This document shows, one piece after another, positions 1 to 8,791 of a DNA stretch of 53,801 nucleotides. Source of the DNA: Rhodospirillaceae bacterium (lineage in GTDB: Bacteria; Pseudomonadota; Alphaproteobacteria; CACIAM-22H2); NCBI GenBank assembly GCA_022843945.1, contig JALHMR010000035.1, positions 1 through 53,801 on the forward strand, given 5' to 3'. The notes beneath the pieces were generated by a model. It saw nothing but the letters and a program-made list of their open reading frames with translations. It was not told the DNA's origin and made no database searches. The position numbers and the translations under genes were made by a program. Position 1 is the stretch's first letter, and each line of letters begins with the position of its first letter.

Positions 1-87
1 CACCGGCCCGGCCAGCGGCCCGCGCCCGGCCTCGTCGATGCCGGCCACCCGTCCCCCACAGCGCCGCTCATGCGCGAAATCAGCCAT
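1..87 (-). CDS. rnhB: Ribonuclease HII, N-terminal fragment
   Basis: The leftward reading from an ATG at 87 gives 29 codons that run off the window edge. It contains [16 protein letters not shown], the N-terminal active-site signature of RNase HII, with the first catalytic acidic pair (DE) inside it. RNase HII cuts the RNA strand of RNA-DNA hybrids and single ribonucleotides embedded in DNA. Only the start is present, so catalytic residues further on cannot be checked. No good Shine-Dalgarno is seen before the ATG, so a start further upstream is possible, but the conserved block sits at the usual distance from the N-terminus. Confidence 0.85.
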   Translation of the reverse strand, partial: MADFAHERRCGGRVAGIDEAGRGPLAGPV

Positions 88-173
88 GCCGGCGACGCTA
101 CACCGGCTTTTCGAGTCGCGCTAAGCCGCTCTCCGCGGTTTGCGGCCGCGTGGCGTCCGGCTACCGCGCGGTT

Positions 174-587
174 TTATCCGGTCGCGGCGATGGGGCGGGT
201 CGTCGGCTTGGACTGTCCGCCGGGTTTCGCTTCGGTTGTCGGTAGTGGCGGAGTCGCCGGCCTTGATTCCGCAGCCGGTTTCGCCGTGCTCTGCGGCTCG
301 GCGGGCAGCTGGTAGAGCTTGAACCACTGGTCGGTGATCCGCCTTCCCTGCGTGGCGAGCAGTTCGCTCTGGCCTTCGAGCCAATCCGCATAGGCGCGGC
401 TGGCTTCGAACGGGTCGGCGCAGCGCGACAGGCGCGCCGCCAGATCCCACTGCGACTCGGTGACTTCCTGCAGGCCGCCCAGCCAGGCACGATTCAGCCC
501 GTCCATCTGCGCCAGCAGCTTGCGGCTGCTTTCCAAAACGGCGTCGGGCTGCAGCATGTCGCACACGGTCTGTCCTGGATTGACCAT
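174..587 (-). CDS. Phasin-like granule-associated protein
   Basis: A 137-aa product. The start at 587 (MVNPGQ) is chosen over longer in-frame options because a GGAGG lies 8 bases upstream. The first ~100 residues are an amphipathic helical region rich in Leu, Ala, Gln and Trp (LLAQMDGLNRAWLGGL, WDLAARLSRCADPFEA, QSELLATQGRRITDQW) in the style of the phasin_2 family, which coats polyhydroxyalkanoate granules. The last ~35 residues are a low-complexity Pro/Ala/Thr/Lys tail, as seen in other phasins. No PHA synthase or depolymerase is nearby, so the granule role rests on family resemblance only. It could be another helical stress protein. Confidence 0.6.
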   Translation of the reverse strand: MVNPGQTVCDMLQPDAVLESSRKLLAQMDGLNRAWLGGLQEVTESQWDLAARLSRCADPFEASRAYADWLEGQSELLATQGRRITDQWFKLYQLPAEPQSTAKPAAESRPATPPLPTTEAKPGGQSKPTTRPIAATG

Positions 588-841
588 CGCTTTTCCTCCG
601 CGGGTTCGAGGTTGGGGCCCAGCCGATTTTCGGGGTTCGTTGCCCCCAGAAAACTCCTGCGGCTGAACGTTTTCAAGGCACATCGGCGGGACATCGCGAG
701 CGTGGCCGCCGGTTCAGCGAAGCGAGCTGGGGGATTCTGGGGACAAGATTGTGGAAAACTCGATGCAGCGAACGGAATCTTAAGCCGAATCGCTTTAAGC
801 TCGCGCGCAACTAAAGTGTCATCGAGTCGGGGGACGCGCGG

Positions 842-1003
842 ATGTACTACTGGATGCTGCCGGCGATCCCATGGCTGGTCACGCTGCAGTGGTCACGCAT
901 GTGGTGGCACGTGGCGCTGCCGCCGGCACCCGCACCGGCCCCGTTCCACAGCGCAACCATTCTGCCCTTCGCACCGCGCGACAAGCGTCGCGTCTCCAGC
1001 TGA
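842..1003 (+). CDS. Small Trp-rich ORF, unknown function
   Basis: A 53-aa ORF beginning MYYWMLPAIPWLV, with a short hydrophobic, Trp-rich N-terminal half (two WW/W clusters), an Ala-Pro stretch (APAPAPAP) and a basic C-terminus (RDKRRVSS). A purine-rich GGGGGAC lies about 7 bases before the ATG. Third codon positions are mostly G or C, like the neighbouring real genes. It ends four bases before the stop of convergent pmbA. The N-terminus could insert in the inner membrane. No family is recognised, and chance cannot be excluded at this length. Confidence 0.4.
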   Translation: MYYWMLPAIPWLVTLQWSRMWWHVALPPAPAPAPFHSATILPFAPRDKRRVSS

Positions 1004-1007
1004 GCGG

Positions 1008-2351
1008 TCAGCGGCCGGCCACCGTCAGGCCGTCGATCCGCAAGGTCGGTGCATCGGTGCCGTAGCGGAACGTCAGGTCGTTGGCCGCGGTCAGGTTCCT
1101 GAACATCTCGCTGAGGTTGCCGGCCACCGTGATCTCGCTCACGGGATAGGCGAGCTCGCCGTTCTCGATCCAGAACCCGGTGGCGCCGCGGCTGTAGTCG
1201 CCGGTCACCTGGTTGACTCCCATGCCGATCATTTCGGTGATGTAGAGGCCGGTGCCGACCTCGCGGATCATCGCCTCGCGTGAAACCGCGCCCGGCTCGA
1301 GCCAGAGATTGGTGGTCGAAGGCCCTGGCGGCGAGGAAGTGCCGCGCGAGGCATGCCCGGTGCTCTTCAAGCCCAGCTGGCGCGCCGAGCGCAAGTCGAG
1401 GATCCAAGTGGTCAGCACGCCCTTGTCGACGATGGCGCGGCGGGCCGGCAGCAGGCCTTCGCCGTCGACCGGCTTCGAGTTGAGCCCCCGTTTCCGAAAA
1501 GGATCATCGACGATGGTGACGCTGTCCGGAAAGATCTTCTGACCCAGCTTCGACTTGAGGAAGCTCGTCCCCCGCGCGATGGCGGCGCCGTTGATCGCCC
1601 CGGCCAGGTGCCGGACGATGCCGCTCGACACCCGCGTGTCGTAGATCACCGGGCATTTGCAGGTCTCGATCTTGCGCGGGTTGAGGCGCTTGAGCGTGCG
1701 CTCGGCGGCGCGCTTGCCGACGGTCGCCGGGTCTTCCAGGTCGCCGCTATGGATGACGCTCGACCAGTCGTAGTCACGCTCCATGCCGGTCCCTTCGCCG
1801 GCGATCACGGCGACGCTCACCGAGTGGCTGGAGCGGCCATAGGTCGCGGCAAAGCCGTTGGTCGCGGCCAGCGCCACGGTGGTGCGACCCCAGCCGGCCT
1901 CGGCGCCCTCGGAGTTGGTGATGCCCTTGACCGCCATGGCCGCCTCCTCGGCGGCGCGGGCACGCTCGACCAGCAGGTCGGTCGGCGGCTCCACGGGATC
2001 CAGAAGATCGAGATCGGCGATGCTGCGCGCGATCTCGGCCGGGTCGGCGAGACCGCAGAACGGGTCCTCCGGTGCGGCTTTGGCCATGGCCACGGCGCGC
2101 TCGACCAGCGGGTCCAGGGTCTGGCGCGAGCGGTCGGAGGTCGAGACGATCGCCTGCCGCTTGCCGACGAAGACGCGCAGGCCCAGGTCCTGGCCCTCGG
2201 CGCGCTCCAGCTTTTCGAGCTTGCCCAGCCGGCGCGCATGGCTGATGGACCAGCCTTCGACCATCACGGCGTCGGCGGCATCGGCCCCGGCCTTCTTGGC
2301 CCTGGCGAGCAAGTCGTTCAGGAAATCGAGATGGGCGGAAGCGTCGGGCAT
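1008..2351 (-). CDS. pmbA: Metalloprotease subunit PmbA/TldE
   Basis: A 447-aa protein matching PmbA (TldE) over its full length: an N-terminal half with SISHARRLGKLEKLERAEGQDLGLRVFVGK and a C-terminal half with LLPARRAIVDKGVLTTWILD and the terminal block IENGELAYPVSEITVAGNL. TldE is the non-catalytic partner of TldD; together they form a zinc protease that degrades unfolded peptides and matures some ribosomal peptides (microcin B17, CcdA turnover). It lacks the HExxxH motif of TldD, as expected. It is last in a leftward unit after pit and ubiD (28 bases from ubiD). The probable partner tldD lies at 21322-22755. Confidence 0.93.
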   Translation of the reverse strand: MPDASAHLDFLNDLLARAKKAGADAADAVMVEGWSISHARRLGKLEKLERAEGQDLGLRVFVGKRQAIVSTSDRSRQTLDPLVERAVAMAKAAPEDPFCGLADPAEIARSIADLDLLDPVEPPTDLLVERARAAEEAAMAVKGITNSEGAEAGWGRTTVALAATNGFAATYGRSSHSVSVAVIAGEGTGMERDYDWSSVIHSGDLEDPATVGKRAAERTLKRLNPRKIETCKCPVIYDTRVSSGIVRHLAGAINGAAIARGTSFLKSKLGQKIFPDSVTIVDDPFRKRGLNSKPVDGEGLLPARRAIVDKGVLTTWILDLRSARQLGLKSTGHASRGTSSPPGPSTTNLWLEPGAVSREAMIREVGTGLYITEMIGMGVNQVTGDYSRGATGFWIENGELAYPVSEITVAGNLSEMFRNLTAANDLTFRYGTDAPTLRIDGLTVAGR

Positions 2352-2379
2352 AAATACTCCAGATAGGCCGCGCGGGGCC

Positions 2380-3888
2380 CTATTTCCAGATCGGCTTGCC
2401 CGAGCCGGGCAGGCCGAGGCGGGGCCATTTCTCGCTGACCGTGCGGATCACCTCCTCGCTCATGCGGATCTCGCGACCCCATTCGCGGCTGGTTTCCGGC
2501 GGGATCTTGTTGGTGGCGTCGAGACCGATCTTGCCACCGAGACCGGATTGCGGGCTGGCAAAGTCGAGGTAGTCGATGGGCGTGTTCTCGACCAGGGTGA
2601 TATCGCGCACCGGGTCCATGCGGGTCGAGATCGCCCACATCACGTCCTTCCAGTCGCGCGCGTTGATGTCGTCGTCCACGACGATCACCCATTTCGTGTA
2701 CATGAACTGGCGCAGGTAGGACCACACGGCGAACATCACGCGCTTGGCGTGGCCGGCATAGGCCTTGCGGATCGAGACCACGGCAATGCGATAGGAGCAG
2801 CCTTCGGGCGGCAGCCAGAAATCGACGATCTCCGGGAACTGCTGCTGCAGCAGCGGCACGAAGACGTCGTTGAGCGCCTCGCCCAGCACCGAGGGCTCGT
2901 CGGGCGGCCGGCCGGTGAAGGTGGAGAGGTAGATGGGCTCGCGCCGCATGGTGATGGCGCTGACCGTGAAGACGGGAAATTTCTCGACCGAGTTGTAATA
3001 GCCGGTGTGGTCGCCGTAGGGCCCCTCGTCGCCGTAGTCGTCGAGGCTGACATGGCCCTCGATGACGATCTCGGCCTCGGCTGGCACCTTGAGCGGGATG
3101 GTCTTGCAGTCCACCAGCTCGACGCGCTTGCCGCGCAGCAGACCCGCGAACTGGTATTCCGACAGCGTGTCGGGCACCGGCGTCACGGCGGCGAGGATGG
3201 TGCCGGGATCGGCACCGATCACGGCGGCGGCGGGGAAGGGCTCGCGCTTTTCCTTCCCCCAGCGCGCATGGTGCTGGGCCCCGCCGCGATGCTTGAGCCA
3301 GCGCATGAGTGTGCGGTCGCGCCCCAGCACCTGCATGCGGTAGATGCCGAGGTTGTAGCTGTCCTCGCGGCGCGCCGACGGCCCCTTGGTGACGACCAGC
3401 GGCCAGGTGATCAGCGGTGCGGGCTCGCCGGGCCAGCAGGTCTGGACCGGCAGCCGGTTCAGGTCGATGTCGCTCCCGGTGATCACGACCTCCTGACAGG
3501 GCGCCGTCGAGGTGGTCTTGGGCTTCATCGCCATCACGGTCTTGGCCAGCGGCAGCAGCTCCAGCGCCTCGCGCCAGCCTTCCGGCGGCTCGGGCTGGCG
3601 CAGGAAGGCCAGCGTCTCGCCGACCTCGCGTAGCTGGTGCGGCTCGCGGTCCATGCCCCAGGCGACGCGCTCGACCGTGCCGAACAGGTTGACCAGCACG
3701 GGCATGGGCGAGCGCTGGCCGTCGGCGCGAAGCACGTGCTCAAAGAGGACCGCAGGTCCTCTTTCGGCAAGAAGCCGGGTCTGGATCTCGGTCATCTCCA
3801 GCACGGTCGACACCGGCTCGCGCACCCGCACCAGGCGGCCGTCGCGTTCGAGGCGGGCGATGAAATCGCGCAAGGAGGCGTAGGGCAT
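2380..3888 (-). CDS. ubiD: UbiD-family prenylated-FMN decarboxylase
   Basis: A 502-aa protein of UbiD length and pattern. UbiD removes the carboxylate from 3-polyprenyl-4-hydroxybenzoate in ubiquinone synthesis, using prenylated FMN made by UbiX. Seen: the opening [18 protein letters not shown], the central [25 protein letters not shown] that carries the conserved acidic active-site residues of the family, and the C-terminal [20 protein letters not shown]. The ATG at 3888 lies 5 bases after the pit stop, so the two are probably co-transcribed. No ubiX is present here. ubiA (14591-15538) supports a role in ubiquinone synthesis rather than in aromatic-acid catabolism. Confidence 0.93.
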   Translation of the reverse strand: MPYASLRDFIARLERDGRLVRVREPVSTVLEMTEIQTRLLAERGPAVLFEHVLRADGQRSPMPVLVNLFGTVERVAWGMDREPHQLREVGETLAFLRQPEPPEGWREALELLPLAKTVMAMKPKTTSTAPCQEVVITGSDIDLNRLPVQTCWPGEPAPLITWPLVVTKGPSARREDSYNLGIYRMQVLGRDRTLMRWLKHRGGAQHHARWGKEKREPFPAAAVIGADPGTILAAVTPVPDTLSEYQFAGLLRGKRVELVDCKTIPLKVPAEAEIVIEGHVSLDDYGDEGPYGDHTGYYNSVEKFPVFTVSAITMRREPIYLSTFTGRPPDEPSVLGEALNDVFVPLLQQQFPEIVDFWLPPEGCSYRIAVVSIRKAYAGHAKRVMFAVWSYLRQFMYTKWVIVVDDDINARDWKDVMWAISTRMDPVRDITLVENTPIDYLDFASPQSGLGGKIGLDATNKIPPETSREWGREIRMSEEVIRTVSEKWPRLGLPGSGKPIWK

Positions 3889-3893
3889 GGGGT

Positions 3894-5300
3894 CTACAGG
3901 AGGCCGCGGAGCAGTCGCTCGAGGACGATATAGATTCCAAACGACAGCGCAATCGTTGCCGGCAAAGTGAGGACCCAGGCGAGGACCAGGCTGCGCACGG
4001 TGGCCGGCTGGATGCCCGTGCCCTGGGCCACCATGGTGCCGGCCACGCCTGAGGACAGGACATGCGTGGTGCTCACCGGCAGGCCGCCGAAATCGGCCAG
4101 GCCGATCGTGCCCATGGCCACGACCTCGGCCACGCCGCCCTGGGCGGGCGTCAGGTGCGTCCTGCCGATCCGCTCGCCGATCGTGCGCACGATGCGCTGA
4201 TAGCCGATCATGGTGCCGGCGGCGAGGGCGATGGCGCTGAGCAGCATCACCCAGCCCGGCACGAACTCGACCAGGCGGCGCAGATCGCTCCGCCAGAACG
4301 CGAGGTTCTGCCGGGCCGCCGCCGGCACCGCCGGGTTGCCGGCAAGATCGCCGGCATAGGCGATCAGGTGATAGGCGTCCTTGCGGGCGGCCATGCGCTC
4401 GGCGCCGGACAGGGTCTCCCCCTTTGCCGCGCGGGCCAGCAGGGTTTCGAGCTGCGTGGCTTCGTTGGCCGTGTCGCGGGCTTCGGCGGTTTTGGCTCCG
4501 AAGACCGCGATGGCCTGGCGTGTGCCGTCGGCGGCGCCGGCAATGCGTGCGAAGTCGGCCGGCTCGTGCCGCAGGTTGATCGCGTAGTCGAGGGGCAGCA
4601 GGGTGAGGACCACGATCATCAGGAAGCCAATGGTCTTCTGGCCGTCGTTCGAACCGTGGAAGAAGCTCACGCCGGCGCAGGTGGACATCAGCAGCCCGCG
4701 CAGCCAGTACGGCGGCCGATGATCGGGGCCGGGCGGGCGGTGCAGCTCGGGGCTGCGCAGCAACCGGCGCGAGACCAGCAGCAGGACCAGCGCCAGGCCG
4801 AAGCCGATGGTCGGCGAGATGAGCAGTGCCAGGCCGATCTCGCGCGCCTTGGACCAGCTCACCTGGCTGGTGACGCCGGCATCCGGGGTGAGCGATACCG
4901 CCAGGCCGACGCCGAGGATCGCGCCGATGATGGCGTGCGAGCTCGACGAGGGCAGGCCGAGATACCAGGTGCCGACGTTCCACAGCAGGGCCGCCAGCAG
5001 CACGGCGAAGAGCATGGCCAGCTCGCCGGCGAGGGTGCAGCCGTCGATGACTTCGGGCGGCAGCAGGTTGACGATGGCGAAGGCCACCGCCGTGCCGCTG
5101 AGCATCACTCCGGCGAAATTCCACAGCCCCGACCAGACGACGGCCGGCACGGCGTCGAGCGAGCGGGTGTAGATGACCGTGGCCACGGCGTTGGCCGTGT
5201 CGTGGAAACCGTTCGAGAATTCGAAGAACAGCACGAGGGCAAGGGCGACCAGCAGCAGGCTGAGCGTGATCGCCGGAATCGGCGCAAACAGTTCGAGCAT
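3894..5300 (-). CDS. pit: PiT-family inorganic phosphate transporter
   Basis: A 468-aa polytopic inner-membrane protein. It carries both PiT signatures: [21 protein letters not shown] near residue 27 and the second-half [13 protein letters not shown], with many hydrophobic segments and the [13 protein letters not shown] loop. PiT carriers take up metal-phosphate with protons at low affinity. A hydrophilic loop with two short charged stretches lies between the two halves (about residues 260-330). GGGGGT precedes the ATG. It heads a leftward unit with ubiD and pmbA. No pho box or PhoU-like gene (yjbB or DUF47) is seen beside it. Confidence 0.9.
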   Translation of the reverse strand: MLELFAPIPAITLSLLLVALALVLFFEFSNGFHDTANAVATVIYTRSLDAVPAVVWSGLWNFAGVMLSGTAVAFAIVNLLPPEVIDGCTLAGELAMLFAVLLAALLWNVGTWYLGLPSSSSHAIIGAILGVGLAVSLTPDAGVTSQVSWSKAREIGLALLISPTIGFGLALVLLLVSRRLLRSPELHRPPGPDHRPPYWLRGLLMSTCAGVSFFHGSNDGQKTIGFLMIVVLTLLPLDYAINLRHEPADFARIAGAADGTRQAIAVFGAKTAEARDTANEATQLETLLARAAKGETLSGAERMAARKDAYHLIAYAGDLAGNPAVPAAARQNLAFWRSDLRRLVEFVPGWVMLLSAIALAAGTMIGYQRIVRTIGERIGRTHLTPAQGGVAEVVAMGTIGLADFGGLPVSTTHVLSSGVAGTMVAQGTGIQPATVRSLVLAWVLTLPATIALSFGIYIVLERLLRGLL

Positions 5301-5412
5301 GGACCCCCGGGCACTTCGGCGTGGTGCATCTTAGCCGCGGCGCTCTCGCCATCTCCAGTTCGAAAACCGGCGCTATTGACCTGTCCGGTGAAAACCGGAA
5401 GAAGTCTGCCCC

Positions 5413-6288
5413 ATGAAGCCGTTCGACATTTCCGCCGTTCTGGGCGTCGCCACGCCCCGCATCCGGGTCGCGGCGGTCGGCGCGATGTTCATCCAGGAGG
5501 GCGACGAGCCGCAGGACGCCCTGATGGCCAAGGGGCTGTGCGAGGTCATCGGCTTCGAGCCCGTGCGCGAGGAATGCGACAAGCTCAACGCCCGCTACGG
5601 CCCGACGCATCGCTACCTGCCCCTGGTGATCGGCGACGGCCGGTCGCGCACGTTCCATCGTACCAACGCGCCGATGACCTCGTCGCTGTATGCGCCCAAC
5701 GACGCCGTCCTGCGCCGCTTCTCGCAACTGCCGGAATACACGCAGGTCGTGGCGCGGAGCACGGTCGAGACCACGCGCCTCGACGACGTGCCGGAGATCG
5801 GCGACGTCGACTTGATCAAGATCGATGTCCAGGGCGCGGAGCTGGATGTCTTCCGGGGTGCCGCCCGCGCCCTGCGCGATGCGGTCGTCGTCCACACGGA
5901 GGTGGCCTTCGTGCCGCTCTACGAGAACCAGCCGCTGTTCGGCGAGGTGGACATTGCCTTGCGCGAGGCCGGGTTTCTGTTTCACCGCTTCGACGGCGAG
6001 CCGCACGGCCGGGCCTTCCGCCCGCTGGTCTCGTCGAAAGGGCCGGTCGCGCCGATCAGCCAGCTCCTGTGGGCCGACGCGATCTACACCCGCGATTTCA
6101 CCCGGCTGGCGGAATTGTCGCCGCGCAAGCGGCTGGCGCTGGCGACCCTGCTGCACGAGTCCTACCAGTCCTATGACCTCAGTGCCTACGCGCTGCACGT
6201 GCAGGACAAGGTGACGGGCAGCGATCTCTGGGCGCCTTACCTCACGCGCCTGACCGGCGCGCCGCCGCCCGAGCGGCTCGAGGACTGA
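5413..6288 (+). CDS. FkbM-family SAM-dependent methyltransferase
   Basis: A 291-aa protein with an FkbM-type fold. [17 protein letters not shown] resembles the SAM-binding strand and acidic loop. [22 protein letters not shown] is the family signature, with the IDVQGAE catalytic-site block near residue 140. FkbM enzymes O-methylate sugars, polyketides or glycolipids; the substrate here cannot be inferred because neighbours are unrelated. It is divergent from pit and convergent with zntB, with only 3 bases between the stops. A purine-rich GGAAGAAG precedes the ATG. The C-terminal ~80 residues are less typical. Confidence 0.85.
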   Translation: MKPFDISAVLGVATPRIRVAAVGAMFIQEGDEPQDALMAKGLCEVIGFEPVREECDKLNARYGPTHRYLPLVIGDGRSRTFHRTNAPMTSSLYAPNDAVLRRFSQLPEYTQVVARSTVETTRLDDVPEIGDVDLIKIDVQGAELDVFRGAARALRDAVVVHTEVAFVPLYENQPLFGEVDIALREAGFLFHRFDGEPHGRAFRPLVSSKGPVAPISQLLWADAIYTRDFTRLAELSPRKRLALATLLHESYQSYDLSAYALHVQDKVTGSDLWAPYLTRLTGAPPPERLED

Positions 6289-6291
6289 GCG

Positions 6292-7296
6292 CTACAGCCA
6301 CTTGAGGCGGCGCAGGACCCAGATCTCGATCGGAAACATCAGGACCACCGCCGCGAGCACGGCGTAGAAGGCCCACGGGTGGTCGTGAAAGGGGATGCCC
6401 TCGACATTGGAGCCGAGCAGGCCGGCGATCAGGCTGGGCGGCAGCAGGATGGCGGTGACCAGGGTCAGGCGATTGGTCGCCCGGGCCTGCTGCTCGGCGA
6501 TCTGGGCGGCGAGGTCTTCGTGGAGGATCGTCGCCCGGTCGCGGATCGAGTCGAGGTTCTCCAGGTAGCGCAGCAGCTTGTCGGTTACCTCGCGCATGCG
6601 GATCTTGTCGCGCTTGGACAGCCAGGTGGCGTCCTCGACCTGCAGGCGGAACAGCGCCTCGCGCTGTGGCGCCAGGTAGCGGCGCAGATGGATGGATTGG
6701 CGCCGCATCTCGCTCAGCGCGTGACGGCATTGATGGCTGTCGCGCTGCAGCAGACTGCCATCCAACTCGTCGGCGTCGTCCTCGAGCTCGGCGATGGTCG
6801 GCTCCAGATAGGCGACGATCTTCTCGGCGATACTGGAGAATAGCTCCCCGGCGTTCTTCGGTCCCTTGCCGGCGACCAGCGCCTCGCGGATATGGCGCAG
6901 CGCCATCAGGAAATGGTCGCGGTCGCGCAGGCTGATCAGCCGGTTGGCGTCGACCCAGAGATGGATGGGCACGAGGTCGAGCTTGCGGTCCTCGTCGCCC
7001 CGGTTGACGCCGCGCAGCACGGCGAGCAGGGAATCGTCGTAGTCGTCGATGCGCGGACGGGTGTCCTCGGCCAGCAGCGCCTCGGCGACGATCGGGTCGA
7101 TGCCGCTCTGCTCGCGGACCCAGCGCTGGGCGTGTTCGTCATCCCGTTCGAGATGGACCCAGAGAACGCCCTGCTCGGAGCGCCAGGAGCCGAGCTGGTC
7201 CCAGCCCAGGTCGTAGCAGCCGCCGCGCCCGTCCAGCACGCAGGCAAAGCGCAGGCCCGGCTGCTCGCCATATTTGAGGCTCGTTTGATCGGGCAT
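6292..7296 (-). CDS. zntB: CorA-family Zn/Mg transporter, ZntB-like
   Basis: A 334-aa protein: a soluble N-terminal alpha/beta domain, a long helical stalk (about residues 150-270) and two C-terminal transmembrane helices. The CorA family GMN motif after the first helix is replaced by GSN in AGLLGSNVEGIP, the GxN form typical of ZntB. ZntB transports zinc across the inner membrane in a proton-coupled manner. IPFHDHPWAFY forms the short periplasmic loop, and the C-terminus is basic (RRLKWL). It could also carry another divalent ion, so the substrate is inference. Confidence 0.85.
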   Translation of the reverse strand: MPDQTSLKYGEQPGLRFACVLDGRGGCYDLGWDQLGSWRSEQGVLWVHLERDDEHAQRWVREQSGIDPIVAEALLAEDTRPRIDDYDDSLLAVLRGVNRGDEDRKLDLVPIHLWVDANRLISLRDRDHFLMALRHIREALVAGKGPKNAGELFSSIAEKIVAYLEPTIAELEDDADELDGSLLQRDSHQCRHALSEMRRQSIHLRRYLAPQREALFRLQVEDATWLSKRDKIRMREVTDKLLRYLENLDSIRDRATILHEDLAAQIAEQQARATNRLTLVTAILLPPSLIAGLLGSNVEGIPFHDHPWAFYAVLAAVVLMFPIEIWVLRRLKWL

Positions 7297-7366
7297 GTGC
7301 CGCTCCCGGGGGAAGCTGGTGCAATTGTAGGCGTCTTGCCGGCGACCGGCCAGTTAAGATGGTGTC

Positions 7367-8107
7367 ATGAGAGGGTTACCAAAGAATTTCGCCGACCTGC
7401 TGACGGCCAAGGGCCGGCGCATCCTCGAGGGTCGCGACCGGACGGTGTCGGGGGCCCTGGCCGATCCGCGCCAGCCCTTTCTGGCGATAGAGGGGGCGCT
7501 CGACCGGGCCAAGGCGGCGGCCGTCTGGCCGCTCCTCGACCGCAGCCTGGGGCCGCACCTCGTGCCGCTCTCCCAGCCGATCCCGCCTGACTCGATCACC
7601 GGCCAGACCCGCAACTACCAGGAGCGCCTGCGCAAGACGGCGCGGGTACGCACGGCCTATCTGGAGCGGCGGCGGAGCAAGGCCTGGCAGGCGGCCGAGC
7701 ACATCGGCCTGATTGCCATGACCGGCAGCGAGGCTTATCGGCGTTTCGTGGAAGTGATCGCCGGCCGCGCCCTGGCCGGGAAATTCGGCCGCCAGGTTCT
7801 ATGCTACGGGCCCGGGGACTATGCCGGCCCGCATACCGACCATCACCCCGAAGACCCGAAGGCGGCGGCCGGCTATGTCGATTTCCACCTGACCTTCGCC
7901 GGGCCGGGCGTGGCGCGGCAGTATCTCGTCTACGCCCGGGACGGGCATTTCAGCGAGGATGTCGATGTCGCGACGGCCGGCGGTATCAGCGCCTATCGCC
8001 TGCCGTTCTGGCACTACACCACGCCGCTCAAGGCCAAACCCGGCAAGGCGGCAACGGCAAGGCGCTGGGTGGTGCTGGGGACGTTCCTCTACGCCGAGGC
8101 GTGCTGA
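7367..8107 (+). CDS. Putative 2OG-Fe(II) oxygenase-like protein
   Basis: A 246-aa protein not firmly recognised. Residues 146-163 read CYGPGDYAGPHTDHHPED, giving an HxD pair (H156, D158) after a GDY turn. VDFHLTFAG then looks like a core strand. FWHYTTPL offers a distal His (H216), with Arg 232/233 about 16 residues later. This is the order of Fe(II) and 2-oxoglutarate ligands in prolyl-hydroxylase-like enzymes, though the H-to-R spacing is longer than usual. The N-terminal third is basic and helical. It is divergent from zntB. A weak hairpin (8123-8138) follows the stop. Confidence 0.5.
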   Translation: MRGLPKNFADLLTAKGRRILEGRDRTVSGALADPRQPFLAIEGALDRAKAAAVWPLLDRSLGPHLVPLSQPIPPDSITGQTRNYQERLRKTARVRTAYLERRRSKAWQAAEHIGLIAMTGSEAYRRFVEVIAGRALAGKFGRQVLCYGPGDYAGPHTDHHPEDPKAAAGYVDFHLTFAGPGVARQYLVYARDGHFSEDVDVATAGGISAYRLPFWHYTTPLKAKPGKAATARRWVVLGTFLYAEAC

Positions 8108-8195
8108 CTTTTCCTCGCCACTGCGCAATTTCTTGCGCTTCGACAAAGTCGGTAATGACGCACAACCACGTCAAGCCGAATTTTGCTTTCGCCTG

Positions 8196-8435
8196 AGGGG
8201 TTTCCGGAGCGCCGCCCGGAAAAGGACGCAGGTGGTATGTGGTTGTGGTATTATCTCGAAATCCGCACGGCCTGAAAGGGTCGTGGTTGCGCACCCATAG
8301 GGCGTGACTGGCCTGAAGGGCTGCGGTTGACCTCATAGGGTCACACACACCCGGCCTGAAAGGGCCGCGGGCAGCCTCAACGGGCTGTGGCCCGCAAGTA
8401 GCATTAGAGGCGTGTTCGGCGCCGACACGCCTCTA
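8196..8435 (+). ncRNA. Candidate structured RNA with hairpin array
   Basis: A non-coding block between the oxygenase gene and the small ORF at 8527. It starts with a 7-bp stem (8201-8207 with 8216-8222). Three degenerate ~42-base repeats follow, starting at 8269, 8310 and 8353. Each has a GGCCTGAA(A)GGG half and a CC-TCA/CATA-GGG half, and each half can close a 3-4 bp stem. Some paired positions differ between copies but still pair (for example GGCC/GGCC against GGCC/GGCT, and AGCC/GGCT against ACC/GGT). It ends with an 11-bp stem (8405-8435, TAGAGGCGTGT arm) without a T-run. Structure is seen; transcription is inferred. Confidence 0.4.
8269..8396. repeat. Three degenerate ~42-bp tandem repeats
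   Basis: Units begin with GGCCTGAAAGGG at 8269, GGCCTGAAGGG at 8310 and GGCCTGAAAGGG at 8353 (spacing 41 and 43). The second half of each unit carries CCCATAGGG, CCTCATAGGG or CCTCAACGGG. The half-unit motifs therefore alternate about every 20 bases. No spacer-like unique segments occur, so this is not a CRISPR. Confidence 0.75.
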
Positions 8436-8526
8436 GATATCGAGAGACCTTAGCTTGCTGTGGTCCTAGTCACCTTCAGCATTGCAGGTCCCGCGCCGGG
8501 GAACTGCATGTTGTGGAGGTTGGCTC

Positions 8527-8706
8527 GTGGACTTTTCGCTCCGCCTGAACGGGCGTTGTTCGTTCACCATCTCAATCAAACCTAGGGCGCTGCTGCTGCT
8601 CGCCGTGCTGCTTGCTGGCGAGACAATCCTTAGTCGTGCAGGGCCGCTATTGTCGGCCCTCTTGCAGGTCACGCCTTCGCATTCTCACGCAGCCTCATTG
8701 GAATAG
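8527..8706 (+). CDS. Small hydrophobic ORF, unknown function
   Basis: A 59-aa ORF starting at a GTG, with a full GGAGG 7 bases upstream; this fixes the start over the TTG at 8482. The product has a basic N-terminus (LRLNGRCSFTISIKPR), one hydrophobic segment (ALLLLAVLLAGETIL) and a Ser/His-rich tail (TPSHSHAASLE). It is the size and shape of a single-pass membrane peptide, or of an exported peptide with a late signal sequence. It sits directly downstream of the hairpin array, which would form its 5' leader if they are co-transcribed. No family is recognised. Confidence 0.45.
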   Translation: MDFSLRLNGRCSFTISIKPRALLLLAVLLAGETILSRAGPLLSALLQVTPSHSHAASLE

Positions 8707-8791
8707 CGACTAATGGAACTCATCGCCACCGAATTGAATCCCGTTGCGATAGGCGGGCGAGGAATCATGCCATGGATGTAGCGACGACTCC

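Noticed and set aside
750-758. DnaA box (TTTTCCACA on the minus strand) as a replication origin
   Set aside because: Only one box, no AT-rich unwinding region and no dnaA or origin-type neighbours.
2380-6198. A 1272-codon open frame on the minus strand through ubiD and beyond
   Set aside because: Only the ubiD part is coding. The rest runs antisense to fkbM and out of frame across pit, a common high-GC artefact without family resemblance.
8269-8396. CRISPR array
   Set aside because: Repeats are degenerate, adjacent and lack unique spacers; no cas gene is in the window.
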